NCBI GenBank assembly: GCA_003963365.1
Contig: RXJG01000002.1
Location: forward strand, 70,568-134,567
Length of the DNA: 64,000 nt
Source: Sphingobacteriales bacterium
Lineage (GTDB): Bacteria; Bacteroidota; Bacteroidia; Chitinophagales; Chitinophagaceae
Reading direction: 5' to 3'
In this document: piece by piece, positions 50,333 to 56,716 of the stretch
How the letters are laid out: each line of letters starts with the position of its first letter
Numbering within the stretch: position 1 is the stretch's first letter
Notes under the pieces: generated by a model
What the model saw: only the letters and a program-made list of their open reading frames with translations
Databases searched by the model: none
What the model was told of the DNA's origin: nothing
Translations under genes and position numbers: made by a program

Positions 50333-51370
50333 ATGCAATGTAAATTATCCTGCTTAATAATAGCAGTATGTGCCGCTGTTATTACTCATGCACAAAAACC
50401 GGTTAAAGACAGTTCCATTAATTACACCAAGGAGTATGTAGATTCATTGCTGGCCAATGATACCCTGATGAAAGAGTTTAATGCATTTGTTGATTCCATC
50501 ACCGCCACTAAAAGTTATTTTGATTTCAGTGCAGGTTTCAGTAACCGCATTTTCAGTTTACGCAACAATGCTTTCAACAGTCAGCAGGTCAATAGTATGA
50601 AATTTACATTTACCCCAACCCTGAGTTATATTAATAAAACGGGTTTGGGTGTTTCTTTCAGTTCCTTCCTGATCTTTGATGGTGGCAACTCCGGTTTTTA
50701 TCAGCATGCCATCAGCCCATCATATGATAATGTGAAGAACGATAATGTGGCCTTTGGTTTGTCCTTTACTCATTACATAGTAAACAATACAAAGAGTTAT
50801 AATACTACTCCCTTTAATAATGAAGTGTATGGTTATATTATTGGAAAGAAAGGATGGTTACAGCCTGGCCTGGCAGCAGGATGGGCTGGTGGTAATTACA
50901 GTGAGATTTATTCAAAAGATACGTTCAGGCTGGTAACTGTTGGTGGTATAACCCGGAGCGTAAAATTTACCATACGGGATACAGTAAAAACAAGTATTAA
51001 AGATATTTCTGTTACCGGTTCTCTGCAACATGAATTTGAATGGAGCAATTTATTTAACGGCGATGATCAATTTACGTTTACACCCATATTAATGCTGAGT
51101 GCAGGTTCGCAGGATTATTCTATTAAACAATCAGCCAGTATTTCTCTTACAAAATTTCCGATTCGGTTAAGAAGGTTGGCTAAGATTGCCAATGGTAATA
51201 CAGGTTTTAAATTTCAGTCGGCAGGTTTATTTCTTTCGGGGAATTATACTACCGGCAAGTTTTATATTTCCCCTCAATATTACCTTGATTATTATTTGCC
51301 CAATGATTTGCAAAAAGGTGAAAAAAGATTGAATGGATTTTTTAATGTTACAGTGGGAGTAACATTTTAA
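50333..51370 (+). CDS. predicted outer-membrane beta-barrel protein, unknown function
   Basis: A 345-residue exported protein: signal peptide to about residue 20 (AVCAAVITHAQ), a short helical stretch (SLLANDTLMKEFNAFVDSI), then alternating beta strands rich in aromatic and glycine residues (YFDFSAGFSNRIFSL, GLGVSFSSFLIFDGG, GKFYISPQYYLDYYLP) with a C-terminal strand ending in phenylalanine (FFNVTVGVTF), as expected for a barrel. I recognise no named family. It has a strong constitutive-looking promoter and is followed by a second barrel gene. Confidence 0.65.
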   Translation: MQCKLSCLIIAVCAAVITHAQKPVKDSSINYTKEYVDSLLANDTLMKEFNAFVDSITATKSYFDFSAGFSNRIFSLRNNAFNSQQVNSMKFTFTPTLSYINKTGLGVSFSSFLIFDGGNSGFYQHAISPSYDNVKNDNVAFGLSFTHYIVNNTKSYNTTPFNNEVYGYIIGKKGWLQPGLAAGWAGGNYSEIYSKDTFRLVTVGGITRSVKFTIRDTVKTSIKDISVTGSLQHEFEWSNLFNGDDQFTFTPILMLSAGSQDYSIKQSASISLTKFPIRLRRLAKIANGNTGFKFQSAGLFLSGNYTTGKFYISPQYYLDYYLPNDLQKGEKRLNGFFNVTVGVTF

Positions 51371-51470
51371 CGTGAACTTAAAGTTTGATTCAATCTTTTG
51401 TTAAAACGAATTTCCCAACAATTTCAGGCATTAATTTGGGGTTATATACAGTAACTAAAAACAATAACAC

Positions 51471-52049
51471 ATGAAGACGAAACTCATTCTTATTGCAGCC
51501 ATGTTAATCATTACCTCTGTTTCTTTTGCACAAGGATTAAAACTGGGAATTAAAGCCGGTGCAAATATTGGTAAAATAGATGGTAAATCCTTTAAAGAAG
51601 AATTTAAGTACGGCTATCACATTGGTGGGTTTGCCGAAATTAAAGTCAGCAAAAAATTAAGCCTGCAGCCTGAAGTATTATGGAACCAGGTGAATGCAGA
51701 CACTTCTTCACAGTTCAGCCAGATTTATCAATTTAAAAATTTAGATAACATAAAGCTGGGTTACCTGAGCATTCCGATATTATTAAATTATAAAGTAGCA
51801 AATATTCTTACCCTGCAGGCGGGCCCGCAATACGGGATATTGATTGATAAAAGCAGAACCACTTTGCAAAATGGCGGAGATGCTTTTAAGAAAGGTGATT
51901 TTTCAGTGCTGGCAGGTGCACAGGTTAATTTGGCCAGCTTCCGCATTTATGGACGATATAATATCGGGTTATCTAACATCAACGACATTGATAAAAAAGA
52001 TAAATGGAAAAACCAGGGATTCCAGGTGGGTGTGGGTATAGCGTTATAA
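51471..52049 (+). CDS. porin-family outer-membrane beta-barrel (OmpX/PorT-like)
   Basis: A 192-residue protein with a signal peptide (MKTKLILIAAMLIITSVSFAQ) and an eight-strand barrel of the outer-membrane beta-barrel type: LKLGIKAGANIGKID opens, YGYHIGGFAEIKVSKKLSLQPEVLW and LTLQAGPQYGILIDK alternate, and FQVGVGIAL is a C-terminal closing strand. Such proteins are abundant in Bacteroidota and mostly uncharacterised. It is followed by its own terminator, so it forms at most a two-gene unit with the preceding barrel gene. Confidence 0.8.
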   Translation: MKTKLILIAAMLIITSVSFAQGLKLGIKAGANIGKIDGKSFKEEFKYGYHIGGFAEIKVSKKLSLQPEVLWNQVNADTSSQFSQIYQFKNLDNIKLGYLSIPILLNYKVANILTLQAGPQYGILIDKSRTTLQNGGDAFKKGDFSVLAGAQVNLASFRIYGRYNIGLSNINDIDKKDKWKNQGFQVGVGIAL

Positions 52050-52076
52050 TACTTTTTGCAATATAGCCATATAAAG

Positions 52077-52101
52077 TCCCGCAGCGATGCGGGATTTTTT
52101 T
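52077..52101 (+). terminator. intrinsic terminator of the porin-family gene
   Basis: TCCCGCA / TGCGGGA around GCGA, followed by seven T residues. Confidence 0.9.
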
Positions 52102-52120
52102 GTTTGTAAAAGAACCTTTA

Positions 52121-53065
52121 TTATTCCTGGCTAAATACTAATGGCTGACTCATATAAAACTTAACTTTTCTGTTATGATTTATAGCCGGTTTCCATCTTT
52201 TTGAATTTTTAATGGCATTTACTGCAATCCGATCAAAGTCAGGATAAAAAGGAGTAGTTATTTCTATATTGCCTGTTTTCCCTTCTTCATCCACTGAAAA
52301 ACTTACTACTACCACCGCTTTATCAGCATTTACAATTTGAAACTGTGGCGGGAAGATGCAGTTACTGGATAAGTAATTTGTCCAGTTTTTTATTCCGCCC
52401 GGGTAGTCAGCATCCCTGTCTTTTGAAGCGGTATCAGCTTCTGCAATTCCTTTCTCATCATAATACTCTTTATTGATCAGCTTGCCGTTGTCGTACCATT
52501 CTTTGGCACTTAATTTTCCGTTTGAATGAAAGAATTGCCATACCCCTGTTTTTTTATCTTCGTTATTATAACGGCCAGCCGAGGAAAGATTTCCATTATC
52601 AAACCATCCCACACTTATCATACTTCCATTGGAACTAACCACACTTGAGTCTCTCATATAGCCGTTAGGATACCAGCTTATGCTGGTGCCGGTAACTTTT
52701 CCATTTTCATATAGGGTTGAATCACTCATCATACCATTCGCATGGTATGATATCCATAATCCTTCTCTTTTATTGTGAACATACTTACCATATGAATTAA
52801 TATTGCCATTTGGATGAAACCAGTAGAACCAGCCATTTCTTATTTTGCAGGCTTCATCCTCGTATTTTCCTGTCATTTGCAGTTTTTTTTCATGAATGAA
52901 ATAATCATTTTCAACGTAGCCACTGTCAGTTTTGGTAGTAGTTGAATAAAATCTTGCTGCCCCGGGTTCGCATACGTTCCATTTGTAATCGTAAAATTTT
53001 TCTGTTGTTTGGGAAAAAGAATAACTGCTAAAGAAAATCATGATAAAGAAAAATGAATATTTCAT
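52121..53065 (-). CDS. MORN-repeat protein with TonB C-terminal domain
   Basis: A 314-residue exported protein: signal peptide (to about residue 18), then six or more MORN_2-type repeats (NGWFYWFHPNGNINSYGKY, EGLWISYHANGMMSDSTLYE, TGVWQFFHSNGKLSAKEWYD), then a TonB-like C-terminal domain (residues about 220-310; VVVSFSVDEEGKTGNIEI, AVNAIKNSKRWKPA). There is no N-terminal membrane anchor or proline-rich stalk, so it is unlikely to be a working energy transducer; the same pairing is common in Bacteroidota with unknown function. Confidence 0.82.
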   Translation of the reverse strand: MKYSFFFIMIFFSSYSFSQTTEKFYDYKWNVCEPGAARFYSTTTKTDSGYVENDYFIHEKKLQMTGKYEDEACKIRNGWFYWFHPNGNINSYGKYVHNKREGLWISYHANGMMSDSTLYENGKVTGTSISWYPNGYMRDSSVVSSNGSMISVGWFDNGNLSSAGRYNNEDKKTGVWQFFHSNGKLSAKEWYDNGKLINKEYYDEKGIAEADTASKDRDADYPGGIKNWTNYLSSNCIFPPQFQIVNADKAVVVVSFSVDEEGKTGNIEITTPFYPDFDRIAVNAIKNSKRWKPAINHNRKVKFYMSQPLVFSQE

Positions 53066-53384
53066 ATTACCGGCCGGGAGATTGATGATGTTAGTGTTGC
53101 TGTAAAAATAATAAAGAACTGTGATATTGGTTGGAGGGGATACTTACCGAAATAAAAAAAGCTATTGGTAGTGCGACCGGTAACGGCAGCAGTTCTGTCT
53201 GTGTATTGCGATCAGCGGTCAAGAGTTTATTCTGTTGATCAATAGTAAAGTTAAGCTGGAACAAAAAGCTGAATAGCGTTATTAAAGTTGACCGGCGCCC
53301 GGCGTTGCACCCAATAGTACAAATGCATTTGTTGTGCGGTCGTGCTGCTTATCAAGAATTTCTTTTCTTGTTTGTGCATTTATA
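53066..53384. other. 319-base spacer with palindrome and boundary repeat
   Basis: No gene seen. It holds a perfect 14-base palindrome ACAAATGCATTTGT (53319-53332), a CCGGTAAC...GTTGACCGG inverted pair around 53177-53297, and the word TAACGGCAGCAG (53181-53192), which recurs at 56435-56446 on the far side of the SRPBCC cluster. Its base composition looks more GC-rich than the neighbouring spacers. Confidence 0.45.
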
Positions 53385-53819
53385 CTATTGTGGCATTCCT
53401 TTTCCATCGTTGATAAACATTACCAAACTTTCGGTTACATGTTCTGTCCAACCCGTTTTGCAATCTTCGTAACATTCAAACGAAGGAATTAACCCTGCAT
53501 GTGTAAAGTCAATTTGAGTAGCATTTTTCTTTTCAGAAATTTCAAAAACAACAGCTGTATCGTTCCATTCCTTTTTATTTTTAATCCATCCGAGGTTGCA
53601 ATCGGTTACTTTCCAAACCACTTTTTTGTTTGGCACTAATTCGGTGATCTGAAAATCAACCCAGGTCGTTCCAAAGTCAACCGTGAATTGATCGTTCAAC
53701 TTTTCCGATTTGCCTTTTACTTTTTTTGCCCACCACTTATTTACCTCATTTATTTTTTTGATTGCTTCTTCTGCAGAAGTATTTACTTTAATTGTTGCAT
53801 GAAAACTTTTGCTGGCCAT
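53385..53819 (-). CDS. SRPBCC (AHSA1-like) domain protein
   Basis: A 144-residue single-domain helix-grip protein. SAEEAIKKINEVNKWWAKKV near the start and the FTHAGLIPSFECYEDCKTGW block followed by WTEHVTESLVMFI near the end are shared with its neighbours. SRPBCC folds enclose a hydrophobic pocket and serve in ligand binding or stress responses; no specific ligand can be named. It is the last gene of a minus-strand cluster of related proteins. Confidence 0.85.
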   Translation of the reverse strand: MASKSFHATIKVNTSAEEAIKKINEVNKWWAKKVKGKSEKLNDQFTVDFGTTWVDFQITELVPNKKVVWKVTDCNLGWIKNKKEWNDTAVVFEISEKKNATQIDFTHAGLIPSFECYEDCKTGWTEHVTESLVMFINDGKGMPQ

Positions 53820-53843
53820 TGTCTTTATTTTTAGGTGAAATTT

Positions 53844-54286
53844 TTAGCGTTGTTTAAAATCTCCTTTTCCAGTTGTGAGGTAGGAAAACAAACTTTTTGT
53901 TATCCAGTGATTCCAACCGAAATCACAATCTTTCCAACACTCTTTTTCAGGAGTAAGTCCTTCATGGGTAAATTTTAACGCTGTAATGCCGTCCTTTTCT
54001 GAAAGGTCAAATATCAATTTGTGGTTTTCCATTCCTTTTTGTCTTGATACCATGGCATATAGCAATCAGTAACTAACCACACTGCTTTTTTGTTTGGAAT
54101 TAATTCTTCAATGGTCATGTTAAAGAATGAATCGCCTCCCATTTTTATTACAAATTTATCGCCTGATTTTTCTGCCTTACCTGTGCAGGTAACTCCCCAC
54201 CAGCCGGTAATCCTGCTTATTTTATTAATTGCTTCGCTTGCACTGACATTTGCAGTGATACTGCGATTAAAATTTTGATTAGTCAT
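53844..54286 (-). pseudogene. SRPBCC domain gene broken by a one-base frameshift
   Basis: Two overlapping frames (54286-54014 and 54065-53844) together make one SRPBCC protein of about 147 residues, the size of its neighbour. The first reads to WYQDKKEWK and then goes out of frame; the second resumes with HKLIFDLSEKDG. The break falls in a run of four T residues at 54025-54028 (four A in the sense strand), where a fifth would restore WKNHKLIF. It may be a genuine recent mutation or a sequencing error in a homopolymer. It lies 24 bases upstream of the intact paralogue. Confidence 0.85.
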
Positions 54287-54288
54287 AT

Positions 54289-55173
54289 TTACTTCGTTTT
54301 ATCAGCAAGTATTTTGTTCCTGATTTCGGCTGCTTTAGTCATTTCGGGTGATTCTGTTCCATAGGTAATAAAATGCAATAACCAACTTTTAATAATCATA
54401 GTCCAGCCTTTCTCACACATAGCGTAACACTCCATTTCAGGAATAAGTCCATAGTGTGTGAAATGTAACGACGTTTTATTGTCCCGGGTTGTTAGCTCAA
54501 AGAACATTTTTGTGTTAGTCCATTCGCTTTTGTTGTTTTTAAGCCAGTTCAATTCGCTTTCTGTAACCAACCAAACTATTTTTTTGTTGGCAATTACTTC
54601 AATCAGCTTTTGCTTTGAATAGTGTTGATTGGGGTGATGAATTACAAATTCATCATTAAGATTTTTACTGTTGCCTTCAAAATCTTTACTCCACCATTTT
54701 GTAACCTCCGTTATACAATTGAAAACTTCTTCCGGTGTATTGATAATCTCAATCGAAGTGGTAAAACTTTCAAGACCTTTGTATAGCAAATCTTTAATGC
54801 AGTAATCGCAAATTTCTTTCAATTTGTTTTGGTCGCTTTCAAAAACAACTCCGTCATACGTAAAGGTTATCAGTGTCCCGTGGTTTGTGGGTGTTAATTC
54901 AAAAATCATTTTTGTTCCTGTCCAGTCAAAGTTGTCTGATTTGCGAAAGCTTTTGGTTGTAACCCAAACAAATTTTTTGTTTGGAACAAATTCAATCACT
55001 TTGTTGCTTGAAAAGTGTCCGTCACCAACTTTTAAAATAAACGTTGAATTGAGTTTCAATTCTTCTCCATCAAACTCCTCCACCCACCATTTTTTAAGGT
55101 TAGTGATATAAAGGAAAACTTCCTGCTCTGATTTTGAAACTTCAATAGCCACAGTATAAGTTGTGTTTATCAT
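54289..55173 (-). CDS. tandem SRPBCC fusion protein
   Basis: A 294-residue protein with two SRPBCC domains. The first (about 1-125) has ITNLKKWWVEEFDGEELKLN and FTYDGVVFESDQNKLKEICDYC. The second (about 135-285) has ITEVTKWWSKDFEGNSKNLN and FTHYGLIPEMECYAMCEKGW. The two are more alike than expected for unrelated family members, so internal duplication is likely. It ends two bases before the frameshifted gene's start and follows the YciI gene by 12 bases. Confidence 0.85.
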   Translation of the reverse strand: MINTTYTVAIEVSKSEQEVFLYITNLKKWWVEEFDGEELKLNSTFILKVGDGHFSSNKVIEFVPNKKFVWVTTKSFRKSDNFDWTGTKMIFELTPTNHGTLITFTYDGVVFESDQNKLKEICDYCIKDLLYKGLESFTTSIEIINTPEEVFNCITEVTKWWSKDFEGNSKNLNDEFVIHHPNQHYSKQKLIEVIANKKIVWLVTESELNWLKNNKSEWTNTKMFFELTTRDNKTSLHFTHYGLIPEMECYAMCEKGWTMIIKSWLLHFITYGTESPEMTKAAEIRNKILADKTK

Positions 55174-55185
55174 CTTGAATAAGTT

Positions 55186-55452
55186 TTATTCAGGAATCAT
55201 AGTATCATTCCAATCACGGATTACAAAAGATTTTACAAGACCCTCTAAAATGAACGGGTCTTCTTTTACAAATTCTTCGGCTGCTTCACGGGTCTTAAAT
55301 ATTGCCATGTTGCCCTTATCGCTAAATGGTCCAATACCTATTACTTGTCCTTTTGCAATGTATTTATCTGCTACTGCTTTGTGCCGTGGATAAACACGCA
55401 TTATTGTTTCCATTGTGGCTCCTGATGATTCGCCAATAACTACTGCTTTCAT
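55186..55452 (-). CDS. YciI-family protein
   Basis: An 88-residue dimeric alpha-beta barrel protein. The conserved histidine in MRVYPRHKAVADKYIAKG and the GPFSDKGNMAIFKTREAAEEFVKEDPF block match the YciI/DGPF group, small proteins often found with extracytoplasmic sigma factors or SRPBCC genes. The catalytic role is unproven. It precedes the tandem SRPBCC gene by 12 bases and lies about 140 bases after the ArsR gene. Confidence 0.82.
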   Translation of the reverse strand: MKAVVIGESSGATMETIMRVYPRHKAVADKYIAKGQVIGIGPFSDKGNMAIFKTREAAEEFVKEDPFILEGLVKSFVIRDWNDTMIPE

Positions 55453-55593
55453 ATTTTATCGATTATAGTTTTTCTGATTCGATTCGTGAAAAGTGAATTC
55501 CCATTTTTAATTTTTGTCCCTTCCGGTAATATAGAAACGTTTGTCAGTTGGATGTTTTGGCTATGCAACCTTTATTTGCCAGGTTTCCTGCCA

Positions 55594-55917
55594 TTATTGT
55601 TTTGATTTGTTGTTTAAGAGTGATTGAAGTTTGTTGAGTTTGTTTGTCCAGAATTTATCAAAGTAGTTGATAAAATCCTGAATTTCTTCAAAGCCGTCTT
55701 GTTTGAGAATGCAATGCCGGTGTCTGCCAATGCCAGTAATGGAAATAAAACCAGCGTTGTAAAGAATTTTTACATGCTTTGAAACAGCCGGCCGGCTCAT
55801 GTCAAAGTTTTCAGCTATGGTGTTTATTGTCATGCTGTCTTTAGAAAGCATCATTAAAATTTGTCTGCGGCTTGGGTCGGCAATTACCTGAAAGGCATCA
55901 AGAGTTTGAGTTCTCAT
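55594..55917 (-). CDS. ArsR-family transcriptional regulator
   Basis: A 107-residue winged-helix repressor. QVIADPSRRQILMMLSKDSM and AENFDMSRPAVSKHVKILYNAG form the helix-turn-helix, and GRHRHCILKQDGFEE the wing and following helix. There is no metal-binding ELCVCDL box, so it belongs to the metal-free ArsR group commonly paired with AHSA1/SRPBCC proteins. Its start overlaps the upstream SRPBCC gene by 20 bases. Two perfect 16-base palindromes at that gene's promoter are the likely operators. Confidence 0.9.
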   Translation of the reverse strand: MRTQTLDAFQVIADPSRRQILMMLSKDSMTINTIAENFDMSRPAVSKHVKILYNAGFISITGIGRHRHCILKQDGFEEIQDFINYFDKFWTNKLNKLQSLLNNKSKQ

Positions 55918-56341
55918 TTATTTTTTCGTTTATGAGTTTTTCCATTTTGGTCAGGCAACTATTCCAGCCATTTGAATGTGCGAGAATATCTTCCAGCACT
56001 GTAAACCCATCGTGTTGCAATTGTAGTTCTGTTCCGTTGTCTTTTGGAGTAAGGGTCCACACGACAACTGAAGTGTACTTCCTGCTTCTATCATGGGTGC
56101 TACCGTCCCACGAATAAGAAAGTTTAGAACAGGGAATGATTTCCAAAACTTCACAGTCAACAACTCCGTGATATTTTGCTTCGGGCTTAGCGGTAAAAGT
56201 GAATTGAAATTTCTGCCCTATAATTGGTTTGAAATTGCATTTCATTAACCATTGCTCAATGAGTTCGGGCCGGGTGAGGTATTCCCAAACTTCGCCAGGC
56301 GATTGTTTAAAAAACCACGTTTGTTTTATTTTCTTTTCCAT
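55898..56341 (-). CDS. AHSA1-type SRPBCC protein, first gene of ArsR operon
   Basis: A 147-residue SRPBCC protein. KIKQTWFFKQSPGEVWEYLT opens, FKPIIGQKFQFTF and VLEIIPCSKLSYSWDGS follow, and GTELQLQHDGF plus NGWNSCLTKMEKLINE close the helix-grip fold. I start at ATG 56341; the frame extends upstream but would read through the promoter. It overlaps the ArsR gene by 20 bases, reversing the more common regulator-first order. The predicted leader is only some 15 bases long and contains an operator palindrome. Confidence 0.85.
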   Translation of the reverse strand: MEKKIKQTWFFKQSPGEVWEYLTRPELIEQWLMKCNFKPIIGQKFQFTFTAKPEAKYHGVVDCEVLEIIPCSKLSYSWDGSTHDRSRKYTSVVVWTLTPKDNGTELQLQHDGFTVLEDILAHSNGWNSCLTKMEKLINEKINENSNS

Positions 56342-56346
56342 AATAA

Positions 56347-56362
56347 GTAACTTATAAGTTAC
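56347..56362. promoter_or_regulatory. 16-bp palindromic operator 1 (ArsR-type)
   Basis: GTAACTTATAAGTTAC is its own reverse complement over all 16 bases. It lies between the -7 box and the ATG, covering the expected transcription start. Confidence 0.8.
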
Positions 56363-56363
56363 A

Positions 56364-56395
56364 CAAATATATGTAACTTTAAAGTTACTAAACAA
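56364..56395 (-). promoter_or_regulatory. promoter of the SRPBCC-arsR operon
   Basis: Minus strand TTG (56395-56393), 21 bases, TATATTTG (56371-56364). The -7 box matches TAnnTTTG exactly. Operator 2 fills the spacer. Confidence 0.75.
56373..56388. promoter_or_regulatory. 16-bp palindromic operator 2 (ArsR-type)
   Basis: GTAACTTTAAAGTTAC, a perfect palindrome differing from operator 1 only in the two central bases of each half. The centres are 26 bases apart, with the -7 box between them. Confidence 0.8.
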
Positions 56396-56539
56396 GTTTT
56401 TTCTGAAAATATTTTTGGAAGTCAGTAAAGCCAATAACGGCAGCAGATTAATAAAATTGACTTGCCGCCAAGTATTCCCGAACGATGAAAGGATTGCGAC
56501 GCAACAGGTGATGCTACGAAGAACTAAAGCTGGAATCAA

Positions 56540-56626
56540 GAATATCCAATACCGAACAAGGAATAACGAATGATGAAGTAAAATATCTTTTAACCAACAC
56601 CCAGCAACCAGCATCTTGCAACTATT
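56540..56626. repeat. GAATAAC and AACCAGC heptad arrays upstream of lon
   Basis: GAATATC, CAATACC, GAACAAG, GAATAAC, GAATGAT, GAAGTAA (56540-56581) and AACCAAC, ACCCAGC, AACCAGC, ATCTTGC, AACTATT (56592-56626), all in exact seven-base steps on the plus strand, the sense of lon. Confidence 0.8.
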
Positions 56627-56671
56627 CTGGCACTTTTATTGACCAATATACCCTTCCCCGCTGAACTATAG

Positions 56672-56679
56672 TATTTTTG
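56672..56679 (+). promoter_or_regulatory. candidate -7 box (TATTTTTG) of lon
   Basis: An exact TAnnTTTG match 37 bases before the lon ATG. A well-spaced -33 TTG was not found. Confidence 0.45.
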
Positions 56680-56716
56680 CGGTTTAGGTGTTATTTTGTC
56701 ACAGATAAATATTGAT

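Noticed and set aside
53281..53340. Integron attC site around the ACAAATGCATTTGT palindrome
   Set aside because: The bounding RYYYAAC/GTTRRRY core sites are not matched, and the genes to its right are too tightly packed to be separate cassettes. A model search would settle it.
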